64,000 nucleotides of DNA from an uncultured Muribaculaceae bacterium (GTDB taxonomy: Bacteria > Bacteroidota > Bacteroidia > Bacteroidales > Muribaculaceae): the NCBI GenBank assembly GCA_910579995.1, contig CAJTWH010000006.1, positions 62,001 through 126,000 of the forward strand, read 5' to 3'. The position numbers and the translations under genes are program-made. The notes beneath the pieces are model-generated. The model was not told where the DNA came from, ran no database searches, and worked only from the letters and a program-made list of their open reading frames with translations. Numbering within the stretch: position 1 is the stretch's first letter; every line of letters starts with the position of its first letter. This document shows positions 7,053 through 15,624 of this stretch, in pieces.

Positions 7053-9704
7053 TTAGAATTCCTGACCGAGAATGAAGTGGAAGTGCGAGCCGCCGCGCAC
7101 ACCGTCGACTTTGTCGAAGCCGTATGCCCAGTCGATACCCATCAGGCCGACCATCGGGAGCTGGATACGCACACCGGCGCCGGCACTGCGCTTGAGCGAG
7201 AAGGGATTGAACTCTTTAACCGAGGTCCAAGCGTTACCGCCTTCCACGAATGCGAGGGTGTAGATGGTGGTAGACTGCTGGAGCATAAGCGGGAAGTGGA
7301 TTTCCAAGCCCATGCGGGTATATGCATAGCCTTCGCGACGCCACGGAGTGAGGATACCGTTGTCATAACCGCGGAGGGCGATAGTCTCGGTAGCGTAGGT
7401 ATAAGAACCCGACATGCCGTCGCCGCCGACATAGAAGGTCTCGAACGGTGTCTTGAGGTATTTGTTGTAGCTGCCGAGCAAGCCGAAGTCGAAGCGGGTC
7501 ATGAGCACCGGTGTCCACTGCTGGTTTGTCGACAGCGGGGTGTAGGTACGTGATTTGAAGCGGATTTTCCAATATTCAATCCATTGGTAGAGCTGTTTTT
7601 TAGACTCAACGGTATTGGCCTCTGAGAGCGCCTTCCAGTTGCGTTTTCCGGTGAAAAGCTGTGCCGGGGGAGTAATCTGGAGGTTGAGCGAGAACTGTGA
7701 GCCCGAACGTGTGTAGATGGGGTTGTCGATAGAGTTGCGGGCGAGGGTAAGGCCGAGCACGATGGCGTTTGACGTACCGGTGTTCATGTAGTAAAGATAA
7801 TCCCAGTTCTTGAGGTAATACCAGTTGTAGCCGAGCTCGGCGGTGAAGGTAAACCAGTCATCAGGCCATTTGAGGCGCTTGCCGAAGCCTACGTTTACGC
7901 CGATCATCTGGAGCACCTTGTTGGGGTCGAGCGACTGCTCGTAGCTGTTCTGGTAGTAGTCGTTGTAGCCGTAGTTGCCGTAGCCGCCATAGTAGCTGCT
8001 CGGGTATATGCCGTAGCCATAGCCGTACATTGATGACGAAGCCCACTGACGGTTGTAGAATGAGCTGTTCACGCCTGTCTGGCGGCTATAGTAAGCCGAT
8101 ACAGAGAGCGAGTTGGGTCGTTTGCCGCCAAACCACGGGTCGAGGAATGAGATGGCGTACGACTGATAGTAGCGTGCATTGGTCTGCGCGCTGATAGAGA
8201 AGGTCTGACCCTCGCCCTGAGGTATGATACCGCGGTAGGTGCTGGGGTAGAGGAGGTTCTTTATCGAGAAGTTGGTGAATTTGAGCTGCAGCTTGCCGAT
8301 GATACCGGTCTGACCCCAACCGAGAGAGAACTCGATCTGGTCATTGGCTTTCGACTCAAGGTTGAATATGATGTCTACAGTACCGTTTTCTTCGTTAGGT
8401 TCGGGCTGTATATCCATAGTCTCGGGGTTGAAGTGACCAGTCTGGGCAATCTCGCGGGCAGAGCGCATGAGGTCGGACTTGCTGAAGAGGGCGCCGGGGC
8501 GTACACGCAATTCACGGCGGATAACCTTCTCATAGAGGCGGTCGTTACCGTTGATCACCACATTGTTGATACGTGCCTGCGGGCCTTCAATCATTCGCAT
8601 TTCGAGAGATACAGAGTCTCCTGAGATTTCTTTTTCGATAGGCACCAGCTGATAGAAGAGGTAGCCATGGTCCATATAGAGGTTGGCAACGGCGTCGTCG
8701 TCTTCGTTGAGGCGTTTGCGCATAAGTTTCTGGTTATATACATCACCGGGCTTCATATCAAGGAAATAGTCGAGGTATTCGTTGGGGTAGATAGTGTTGC
8801 CAACCCAATTTATATCCTTGATATAGTATTGCTTGCCTTCGTTTACATCGATATATACATCGACTTTGCTGTCGTCGTAGGGCACTACGCTGTCGGCAAC
8901 GATGCTCGCGTCGCGGTAGCCTTTTTCGTTATATTTGTCGAGGATTCGGTTGAGGTCGTCCTGATAGTCTGATTCAACGAATTTTTTCTGGCTGAAGAGC
9001 TTGAGAATATCGTTTTTCTCATTGGTTTTCTTCATGGTGCGCTTGATTGTGCGGTCGCTGAGCACCTCGTTGCCGTTGATATAAATTTTGTGCACTTTAA
9101 CCTTTGAGTGCTTGTCGATTACGATGTCGACAAACATCTCATTCTTGTTGGAGAGGTCTTCGCGCAGACGCACCTTGCAAGTGGCGTTGCCGAAGCCTTT
9201 GTCTTTGTAGAATTGCTCTACGATACTTTCAATGCGGTTTACGATATTCTGTGTGATCTGGTTGCCTTTGACGAGCTGTAGACGGTCCTGCAGGTCTTTT
9301 ATTTCGCCTTTCTTGGCACCGATATATTTCACTTCGGCGATACGGGGCTGGGTGCGGAGCACTATCTTGATCCAAGCCTTGTCGCCGACGGTCTTCTCAA
9401 GCACGATACTTGCTTGTGCGAACAATGTCTGGCGCATAAGTCTCTTCACGGCATTTGTTATGTCGTCGCCGGGAATTGCCACGCGGTCGCCCACTTTCAG
9501 GCCTGCATATCCGAGAATAAGGTAATCGTCGTAGTTGGGAGCGCCTTCCACGCTGATTCCTGCAATCTCGTAAGTGCGCGGCATAGCCGAGTAGAGCACA
9601 CGGGGGTTGTAGATAGTGTCGTTAGAGGTCTGAGCGTGCATCGGCAGCACAGTGCCGACAAGCAGAAGGCTCAGGAGTGTAAGCAGAAATATCTTTAATC
9701 GCAT
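7053..9704 (-). CDS. bamA: BamA, outer-membrane protein assembly factor
   Basis: 883 residues from ATG at 9704; the signal peptide (LKIFLLTLLSLLLVG..MHAQ) fits this start better than the ATG 14 codons upstream. Residues about 40-410 hold five POTRA domains; RIAEVKYIGAKKGE opens one and RINNVVINGNDRLYEKVIRREL another. The rest is a 16-strand barrel with the lid-loop region (FYVGGDGMSGSYTYATETIALRGYDNG, containing the RGY/RGF-type motif) and a C-terminal strand ending in phenylalanine. The essential insertase of the BAM complex. Residues about 550-595 form an unusual glycine- and tyrosine-rich loop. The gene lies between uppS and two ompH genes. Confidence 0.95.
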   Translation of the reverse strand: MRLKIFLLTLLSLLLVGTVLPMHAQTSNDTIYNPRVLYSAMPRTYEIAGISVEGAPNYDDYLILGYAGLKVGDRVAIPGDDITNAVKRLMRQTLFAQASIVLEKTVGDKAWIKIVLRTQPRIAEVKYIGAKKGEIKDLQDRLQLVKGNQITQNIVNRIESIVEQFYKDKGFGNATCKVRLREDLSNKNEMFVDIVIDKHSKVKVHKIYINGNEVLSDRTIKRTMKKTNEKNDILKLFSQKKFVESDYQDDLNRILDKYNEKGYRDASIVADSVVPYDDSKVDVYIDVNEGKQYYIKDINWVGNTIYPNEYLDYFLDMKPGDVYNQKLMRKRLNEDDDAVANLYMDHGYLFYQLVPIEKEISGDSVSLEMRMIEGPQARINNVVINGNDRLYEKVIRRELRVRPGALFSKSDLMRSAREIAQTGHFNPETMDIQPEPNEENGTVDIIFNLESKANDQIEFSLGWGQTGIIGKLQLKFTNFSIKNLLYPSTYRGIIPQGEGQTFSISAQTNARYYQSYAISFLDPWFGGKRPNSLSVSAYYSRQTGVNSSFYNRQWASSSMYGYGYGIYPSSYYGGYGNYGYNDYYQNSYEQSLDPNKVLQMIGVNVGFGKRLKWPDDWFTFTAELGYNWYYLKNWDYLYYMNTGTSNAIVLGLTLARNSIDNPIYTRSGSQFSLNLQITPPAQLFTGKRNWKALSEANTVESKKQLYQWIEYWKIRFKSRTYTPLSTNQQWTPVLMTRFDFGLLGSYNKYLKTPFETFYVGGDGMSGSYTYATETIALRGYDNGILTPWRREGYAYTRMGLEIHFPLMLQQSTTIYTLAFVEGGNAWTSVKEFNPFSLKRSAGAGVRIQLPMVGLMGIDWAYGFDKVDGVRGGSHFHFILGQEF

Positions 9705-9729
9705 GATGTGATGATGATATACCGGTATA

Positions 9730-10494
9730 TTATTTATTATTCTCATTGTCAGTCACCTGTTCGCCTGTCTTACCGAAGCGACGTTGACGCTGCTGGAATA
9801 TGGCGATATCGTCGCGGAAATTCTCGCGCGAGTAGTCGGGCCAATAGGTTGGGTTGACAATAAGTTCTGTATAAGCTATTTGATATAGGAGATAGTTGCT
9901 TACGCGCATGTCGCCTCCTGTCCGGATGAGCAGGTCCGGGTCGGGCATGTCGGCAGTGGCAAGGTGGCCGGCAAATATCTCTTCATTGATTTCTTCAGGT
10001 TTGATTTTTCCGTCGGCGGCGAGGCGTGCGAGCTCGCGGGCAGCCATCACAATCTCCCATCGTGCCGAGTAGCTCAGCGCCAGCACAAGAGTGAGGCCGG
10101 TGCAGTGTGAGGTGTCGGCTATACATTTGCGCATACGTTCGGCTGCGAACGCGGGCATGCGGTTGAGATCGCCTATGGTTGTGAGACGGACATTGTTTTT
10201 GATCAGGTCGGGAGTCTCGCGCTCAATGGCGGTGACGATAAGCGTCATCAAGGCGTCGACCTCGGTCTTGGGGCGTTGCCAGTTTTCGGTAGAGAAGGTA
10301 TATAAAGTTAGGTATTTTATACCAAGCTCAGAGGCCTCCTCAGTGATACGACGTACTGTAGAAACTCCTTCAACGTGTCCGGCGGAGCGTTCGTATCCCC
10401 GCGCCTGAGCCCAGCGGCCGTTGCCGTCCATGATGATGGCGACATGCGCCGGCATACGTTTGCGATCGAGTGTTGCTTCTGTGTTAGTCGACAT
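9730..10494 (-). CDS. uppS: Isoprenyl transferase (undecaprenyl diphosphate synthase)
   Basis: 254 residues from ATG at 10494, which overlaps the upstream stop by 11 nt; an in-frame ATG at 10521 would add only non-conserved residues. The hallmark HVAIIMDGNGRWAQARG carries the catalytic Asp and binding residues; LTLYTFSTENWQRP and the distal DLLIRTGGDMRVSNYLLYQIAYTEL complete the cis-prenyltransferase signature. It makes C55-PP, the lipid carrier for peptidoglycan and for the surface polysaccharide made by the locus at the right of this window. Its position before bamA is usual for the phylum. Confidence 0.95.
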   Translation of the reverse strand: MSTNTEATLDRKRMPAHVAIIMDGNGRWAQARGYERSAGHVEGVSTVRRITEEASELGIKYLTLYTFSTENWQRPKTEVDALMTLIVTAIERETPDLIKNNVRLTTIGDLNRMPAFAAERMRKCIADTSHCTGLTLVLALSYSARWEIVMAARELARLAADGKIKPEEINEEIFAGHLATADMPDPDLLIRTGGDMRVSNYLLYQIAYTELIVNPTYWPDYSRENFRDDIAIFQQRQRRFGKTGEQVTDNENNK

Positions 10495-11194
10495 AGTGGC
10501 AGGTTTCGCAGCGTTTTCCAAATTCGTAAGATATGCCCACGGTAAACCGTGAGTACCAATCCGTGTTTTTGTAAAATGCTGTTTTGATTTGATTTAAATC
10601 GGCCAGATCGGGGCCGTCGAATTTATCGCTGAAAGCCTTGGTCATGGTAAATTCCACGCCGAGGTTGAGTCGTTCGCGCAGTTTGAATTTCACACCGAGT
10701 CCCATGGGGATGGTGAATGCCGCGGCAGTGTTACCGCCTGACGAGGCTATAGCGCCGCCTATGCCCACTGTGATGTAGGGCGACCAGCGGCGAAGACGTT
10801 TGTAGGTCTCGCCTATGCCGTAAGCGAAGAAGTTGAATTCGCCCCGCACACTAAGTTCGTATACATGAGAAGTAAAGCTGTAGCTTGCCTCGCCGGGTAA
10901 AATGTCGGACATACCTGATGTGTCGCCGCTGAGTCCGAAAGTCGAAAGCACGCCACGCAGAGCCCATCGGGCGTCGCCGATATAGCGCATTGAGAGTTCG
11001 CCGTCGAACCCGGGCTTTTTGAAGATATTTGAGCGGTTGGCGTCGCCTATATATCCGCTCATGCCTATCTGTGCGCCGATATCAAACTTGTAGGGGGCTG
11101 TCTGAGCTTTTGCCGTCATACCACACAGCACGCAGAGGCATGCGGCCGCGAGGCACATGCGCTTAGGGTGCGATATAATCTGACGGGATGACAT
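10484..11194 (-). CDS. DUF6089 family outer-membrane barrel protein
   Basis: 236 residues with a signal peptide ending near TAKAQ (residue 31). The body reads as a small beta-barrel: DIGAQIGMSGYIGDANRS, repeated aromatic-girdle strands and a C-terminal strand ending in EFGKRCETCHYVD. In Bacteroidota a DUF6089 gene is commonly found immediately before uppS, as here. The molecular role is unknown. The short CETCH tail after the last strand, with two closely spaced cysteines, is unusual for a barrel end. Confidence 0.8.
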   Translation of the reverse strand: MSSRQIISHPKRMCLAAACLCVLCGMTAKAQTAPYKFDIGAQIGMSGYIGDANRSNIFKKPGFDGELSMRYIGDARWALRGVLSTFGLSGDTSGMSDILPGEASYSFTSHVYELSVRGEFNFFAYGIGETYKRLRRWSPYITVGIGGAIASSGGNTAAAFTIPMGLGVKFKLRERLNLGVEFTMTKAFSDKFDGPDLADLNQIKTAFYKNTDWYSRFTVGISYEFGKRCETCHYVD

Positions 11195-11197
11195 TGC

Positions 11198-12646
11198 TTA
11201 TTGTACGGGCTTGACTGTGAATCGGTTGATTACACCTCTCCATATATAAGGCGATAATGAGCCATCGGCAGTATAGCCGCCGAAGAGGTAGATATAGGGG
11301 CACTGCCAGTCGGTGATTGGCTCTGTGGCGCGAGAGGCCATATATTCAAGCCAGATGTTGCTGCGCGATTCTGTGATGGTCTGGTCAACAACAAAAGCCT
11401 GTGCACCATAGAACGACGGTATATAAAGCGGTAGCTGCACCAGATCACCACCTTCGGTCCATGTCATGCCGTAGTTGACAGAGGTGTAGACAGTGCGGTT
11501 TATATTTCTTCCATCGGTGCCACCCAAGGCGAGCAGACACACATATTGATAAGTAGTGTTGATGTTGGGTGTGCGGAAAGTATAGTAGGGCACGAGTGTG
11601 ATGTTGCGCAGATTCTTGCCGATGCCGTTGACAGTTATGCAAGCCCATTGCTTGCCGTCGAATCCCCAGACGTCGGAAGTGGTCAAGCGGTCGGCGGTAG
11701 TTCCACCCATCATTATCACCTGCTTGCTGTCGGCCATTGCGAAGTCAAGAGGCAGCAGTTGTGATGTGTTGAAGATCGGCATACCGGTCGGTACTTCATA
11801 TTCATTATCGCCGGGATACTCTTTCACTACATATTTATTGTTGTTCTTGGCTACGTAGAGTACTTTGTCACCGTAAGCGCCGAGGATAGATTCGGCAGAG
11901 AGGCCGGTAGTTGTCCAGCTCTTGGCGTCGGCAGAGGTATGTAGGGTCTTGTCACGAAGAATGTAGAACTTGTCGCCGGCGGCTGTGAAAGATTCAAGGT
12001 CGGCATTCCCGTAATTCACTTGCGATGTACTCCATGCGCCTGCCGGGTTGGCTGCGACGGAGAGAGTCATGGCGCTGTTGTTTCCGGCAAGGCAATAGTA
12101 GCCGTCGGAAGTGGCGACAGTCTTCTGTGCTGTAGGCGTCGAGAGAGTGGTGGGCAGTTCGCGACGGGCGGTGCGGTCCCAAGAGAGAGAGTCACTCTTT
12201 TCTTTGCTCACATTTACTGTAATGGTATATGTGCGGGTGGTCAAGCCGCTGTAAGATACCACTTCCATTTTTACCGGATAAGTATAATCAATGGAGTCGG
12301 TCGGGTTTTCTCCGTAATTATAAACGGTATCGGGGAGATTGTCGCGTGTTACTGTCAACTTTACAGATTGCACGATATCGACAAACTGGATGTCGGCCAC
12401 GAGCTTTTTGGTAGAAGTTCCGTAGGGCAGGGGGGTGGCGTTGAAAATACGCGCGTTCTCAAGATCTATTGAGAAGAAAACAGAATCAAGGCCTACCATA
12501 ACCTTTTTATCTGCCTGAAATGCAAATGCGGAAGCAGCGACATTGGATGACGCGTCTTCCGAGACATACTCTGAATCAGAGTTACATCCCACGAATAAAG
12601 TAGCGGATAAAAAGGCCGCCAAGCTCATTGCTGTGATTTTCCTCAT
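11198..12646 (-). CDS. DUF6242 family lipoprotein, probable beta-propeller
   Basis: 482 residues. The start (LAAFLSATLFVGC) is a lipoprotein signal with the attachment cysteine at residue 20. An N-terminal region of about 150 residues, with VTRDNLPDTVYNYGENPTDSIDY and strands like a cadherin- or Ig-type fold, precedes a C-terminal part of repeated strand blocks suggestive of a Kelch/propeller (WSTSQVNYGNADLESFTAAGDKFYILRDKTL and similar). The family is DUF6242 by appearance; the ligand is unknown. The stop is 3 nt from the DUF6089 start, so it heads the transcript that runs through uppS and bamA, driven by the strong promoter at 12673-12704. Confidence 0.75.
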   Translation of the reverse strand: MRKITAMSLAAFLSATLFVGCNSDSEYVSEDASSNVAASAFAFQADKKVMVGLDSVFFSIDLENARIFNATPLPYGTSTKKLVADIQFVDIVQSVKLTVTRDNLPDTVYNYGENPTDSIDYTYPVKMEVVSYSGLTTRTYTITVNVSKEKSDSLSWDRTARRELPTTLSTPTAQKTVATSDGYYCLAGNNSAMTLSVAANPAGAWSTSQVNYGNADLESFTAAGDKFYILRDKTLHTSADAKSWTTTGLSAESILGAYGDKVLYVAKNNNKYVVKEYPGDNEYEVPTGMPIFNTSQLLPLDFAMADSKQVIMMGGTTADRLTTSDVWGFDGKQWACITVNGIGKNLRNITLVPYYTFRTPNINTTYQYVCLLALGGTDGRNINRTVYTSVNYGMTWTEGGDLVQLPLYIPSFYGAQAFVVDQTITESRSNIWLEYMASRATEPITDWQCPYIYLFGGYTADGSLSPYIWRGVINRFTVKPVQ

Positions 12647-12672
12647 TTGATAATGAATGATATTTCAAGCTG

Positions 12673-12704
12673 CAAAATTAACTTTTTCGCTTCAACGAGG
12701 CAAA
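12673..12704 (-). promoter_or_regulatory. Promoter of the DUF6242 - DUF6089 - uppS - bamA - ompH unit
   Basis: Minus strand TTTG (12704-12701), 20 nt, TAATTTTG (12680-12673): a full match to the Bacteroidota consensus, ending 27 nt before the ATG at 12646. Confidence 0.75.
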
Positions 12705-12789
12705 CACTTTGTCTTAAAAGTGCTCAAAATTGGTGCATTTATATGTTTTTAACGCCCCGGCGGCCGATATGCGAATAAATTTTAACATC

Positions 12790-13662
12790 TTAAACGGGGG
12801 CGGAGAGGTCGTTGATACGTTTGGCGGAGGACGGCTCGCCCATGAATATGGTGGCGAGTCCGCTGAATTTGTCTGCTTCTTCTGTGGTGAGCAGTTCGAG
12901 CGAGCCCTTGCGCGTTATCCGCTTGTCCATCTCGGGGTGGCGGCGCAGATAGTCAAGCAGCGAATTGGCTACGATGTCGCCTTGAATCAATACTTTGATG
13001 TCAGAGGGTACGAACTGACGTATTTTATTGTAAAGCAGGGGGTAATGTGTGCAACCCAATATTATGGTGTCGATCTCGGGATCGGCGTCGAGCAGTGAGT
13101 CTATTTCTTTCTTTATGAAATAGTCGGCTCCGGGGCCGTCGCCTTCGAGGTTTTCAACCAGTGGTACCCACATGGGGCAGGCGTGAGGGGTGAATATGAT
13201 GTCGGGGTGGAGTTTGGCAAGCTCCATGTCGTAGGACTGCGAAGCCACTGTGCCGGGGGTGCCGAATAATCCGACATGGCGGGTGGAGGTATATTCTCCT
13301 ATGATTTCGGCTGTCGGGCGTATCACTCCGAGCACGCGGCGCGTAGGGTCGATGTCGGGCAGGTCGTTTTGCTGAATTGTCCGCAGGGCCTTGGCTGAGG
13401 CGGTGTTGCAGGCTATGATCACCAATTGACAGCCACGCGCGAAGAGGTAGCGCACAGCCTCAAGGGTGAAATGGTATACGAGATCGAACGAACGTGTGCC
13501 GTAGGGCGCGCGGGCGTTGTCGCCGAGGTAGATGAAGTCGGCGTCGGGAAGAGCTTTGCGCAGCTCTTTAAGTATTGTGAGACCGCCATAACCGGAATCG
13601 AACACCCCGATAGGTCCGGGGTGTCCGATTGTCGATTTTATGGCTTGTGAAATGTCTTTCAT
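12790..13662 (-). CDS. murI: Glutamate racemase
   Basis: 290 residues. GVFDSGYGGLTIL near the start binds glutamate; the two catalytic cysteines are in IIACNTASA (Cys85) and ILGCTHYPLL (Cys204). It makes D-glutamate for the peptidoglycan stem peptide. The start overlaps the end of pgi by 4 nt, so the two are translationally coupled. In many relatives murI follows the ompH genes; here it is separated from them by the DUF6242 gene and a promoter. Confidence 0.95.
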   Translation of the reverse strand: MKDISQAIKSTIGHPGPIGVFDSGYGGLTILKELRKALPDADFIYLGDNARAPYGTRSFDLVYHFTLEAVRYLFARGCQLVIIACNTASAKALRTIQQNDLPDIDPTRRVLGVIRPTAEIIGEYTSTRHVGLFGTPGTVASQSYDMELAKLHPDIIFTPHACPMWVPLVENLEGDGPGADYFIKKEIDSLLDADPEIDTIILGCTHYPLLYNKIRQFVPSDIKVLIQGDIVANSLLDYLRRHPEMDKRITRKGSLELLTTEEADKFSGLATIFMGEPSSAKRINDLSAPV

Positions 13663-14993
13663 CCGATTTTTGCGCGGATAGCTGCTGTGGCTTCCTCGTA
13701 GCCGGGTTTTTCGAGGAGGGCAAACATATTTTTCTTGTAAGCCTCAACGCCGGGCTGGTTGAAAGGATTTACACCGAGGATGTAGCCGCTGATACCGCAT
13801 GCAGCCTCGAAGAAGTAGATGAGCTGGCCGAGGACGTTCTCGCTGATTTCGGGGAGGACAATTCGCATATTGGGTACACCGCCGTCAACGTGGGCGATAC
13901 GTGTGCCGAGCTCTGCCATCTTGTTTACCTCGTCGATACGCTTGCCGGCGATGTAGTTGAGACCGTCGAGATTGGCCTCGTCAAAAGGAATGCGGAGTTC
14001 GTTGTCGCTCTTCTCAACAGAGAGCACAGTCTCGAAGATGGTGCGTTCGCCATCCTGAATCCATTGACCCATTGAGTGGAGGTCGGTGGTGAAGTCAACA
14101 GCAGCGGGGAAGATACCTTTGTGGTCTTTGCCTTCGCTCTCGCCGTAGAGCTGTTTCCACCATTCTGCGAAGAAGTGGAGCTTGGGGTTGTAGTTTACGA
14201 GAATCTCGATTTTTTTGCCGGCCTGATAGAGGGCGTTGCGAGTCTCGGCATATTGGAGCGCGAGGGTGTTGCTGCCGTCGAGGGTAGCCTTTGCCATGTG
14301 GGCGGCGCCTTCAACGAGTGCGTGGATGTCATATCCGGCAACGGCGATTGGCAGAAGTCCAACCGGGGTGAGGACAGAGAAGCGGCCGCCTACATTGTCG
14401 GCGATGACGTATGTCTTGTAGCCTTCTGTGGTGGCAAGTGTGCGGAGAGCGCCGCGTGCGGCGTCGGTAACTGCAACGATACGTTTGCAAGCCTCTTCAT
14501 GGCCGAGCTGCTTCTCGAGCTGCTCGCGGAGAAGACGGAATGCGATGGCAGGCTCTGTAGTAGTGCCTGATTTGGATATTACGATAATACCGAATTTCTT
14601 GTCGCTCAGATAAGCCTGAAGCTCAGCCATGTAATCTTCGCCGATGTTCTGTCCTGCGAAGAGCACGCGGCAACCTTTGGCGGGCTCGAGAGCTGCGAAA
14701 TTGCTCTGGAGGGCTTCAATCACAGCTTTGGCGCCGAGGTAGCTGCCGCCGATACCGATAGCCACTACCACATCGCAATTCTCGCGGAGAGCAGCTGCAG
14801 TAGCGTTGATATCATCAAGCAGAGCTGCGTCGGTGTCCTGCGGAAGGGTCACCCATCCGAGGAAGTCGTTGCCAAGGCCGGTGCCGTCGGTGAGTTTGGC
14901 AAGGCTCTCTTTGCCTGCGGTCTCAAAAGCGTCGATTTGTGCGCGGCTCACAGTACCGAGCACATCGTTGGTTTCTAATTCGATATGTTTCAT
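13659..14993 (-). CDS. pgi: Glucose-6-phosphate isomerase
   Basis: 444 residues, the short form found in Bacteroidota and Firmicutes rather than the 550-residue enterobacterial form. Visible motifs are VVVAIGIGGSYLGAKAV, VISKSGTTTEPAIAFRLL (phosphate-binding) and DLHSMGQWIQDG. It interconverts glucose-6-phosphate and fructose-6-phosphate in glycolysis. A perfect promoter lies 26-56 nt upstream. The N-terminal residues (MKHIELETNDVLGTVS) match family length, so the start is secure. Confidence 0.95.
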   Translation of the reverse strand: MKHIELETNDVLGTVSRAQIDAFETAGKESLAKLTDGTGLGNDFLGWVTLPQDTDAALLDDINATAAALRENCDVVVAIGIGGSYLGAKAVIEALQSNFAALEPAKGCRVLFAGQNIGEDYMAELQAYLSDKKFGIIVISKSGTTTEPAIAFRLLREQLEKQLGHEEACKRIVAVTDAARGALRTLATTEGYKTYVIADNVGGRFSVLTPVGLLPIAVAGYDIHALVEGAAHMAKATLDGSNTLALQYAETRNALYQAGKKIEILVNYNPKLHFFAEWWKQLYGESEGKDHKGIFPAAVDFTTDLHSMGQWIQDGERTIFETVLSVEKSDNELRIPFDEANLDGLNYIAGKRIDEVNKMAELGTRIAHVDGGVPNMRIVLPEISENVLGQLIYFFEAACGISGYILGVNPFNQPGVEAYKKNMFALLEKPGYEEATAAIRAKIG

Positions 14994-15018
14994 TGTTGGT
15001 ATGAGTATTAATTTTGTG

Positions 15019-15049
15019 CAAAAATACTCAATCCCTTGCAGTTTTCAAA
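15019..15049 (-). promoter_or_regulatory. Promoter of pgi - murI
   Basis: Minus strand TTTG (15049-15046), 19 nt, TATTTTTG (15026-15019): exact consensus match upstream of pgi. Confidence 0.75.
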
Positions 15050-15150
15050 ATAATTCTTCAGGCGATCAACTGCAGATTGACCAATCGGGGGATATTCAAT
15101 GTGTTATTACCGCCTGCATTGTCTGATGAATCATGCTAAAGCGAAAAATA

Positions 15151-15182
15151 TTTGTATGGGAGTGAAAAAAGTATTATTTTTG
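15151..15182 (+). promoter_or_regulatory. Promoter of the TM2 protein gene, possibly also pgk
   Basis: TTTG (15151-15154), 20 nt, TATTTTTG (15175-15182), an exact match, giving a leader of about 20 nt to the ATG at 15211. Confidence 0.75.
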
Positions 15183-15210
15183 CGCTCATAAACGAAAAAC
15201 TTTTACAGGA

Positions 15211-15597
15211 ATGAAAACATGTCCCAGATGCGGCCGTCAGGCCGACGATTCAGCTCAGGTTTGCTCAGGATGCGGCTACGGCTATGCCTCCTCTTACCAG
15301 CAGGCAAACCAGCAACCCTATCAGCAGATGAGCGACAACGCATTTGACCCGTGCGGTCCGGAAGGTAAAAGCCGCGGTGTGGCCGCGCTTCTCGCCATAC
15401 TTCTCGGCGGCTTGGGTATTCAATATTTCTACATGGGTAAGACTACAGCCGGTATTATATCGATAGTTCTCTCGATTGTGACTTGCGGTCTGTGGAATGT
15501 AGTCATGCTCGTTCAGGGTATTCTGATGTTCTGCATGACAAACCAGCAGTTCCGTCAGAAATACGTGCTTTCCACATCTACCCTTCCGTTATTCTAA
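15211..15597 (+). CDS. Zinc-ribbon and TM2 domain membrane protein
   Basis: 128 residues. Residues 4-20 carry two CxxC pairs (CPRCGR and CSGCGYGY), a small zinc ribbon; then a Gln/Tyr-rich linker; then a TM2 domain from about residue 55, with GGLGIQYFYMGKTTAGI between two membrane helices. TM2 proteins are found in many bacteria without a settled function. It lies 27 nt before pgk and probably shares its transcript, although the products have no evident link. Confidence 0.85.
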   Translation: MKTCPRCGRQADDSAQVCSGCGYGYASSYQQANQQPYQQMSDNAFDPCGPEGKSRGVAALLAILLGGLGIQYFYMGKTTAGIISIVLSIVTCGLWNVVMLVQGILMFCMTNQQFRQKYVLSTSTLPLF

Positions 15598-15624
15598 AAG
15601 CATATACTTAACATAAACATAACA

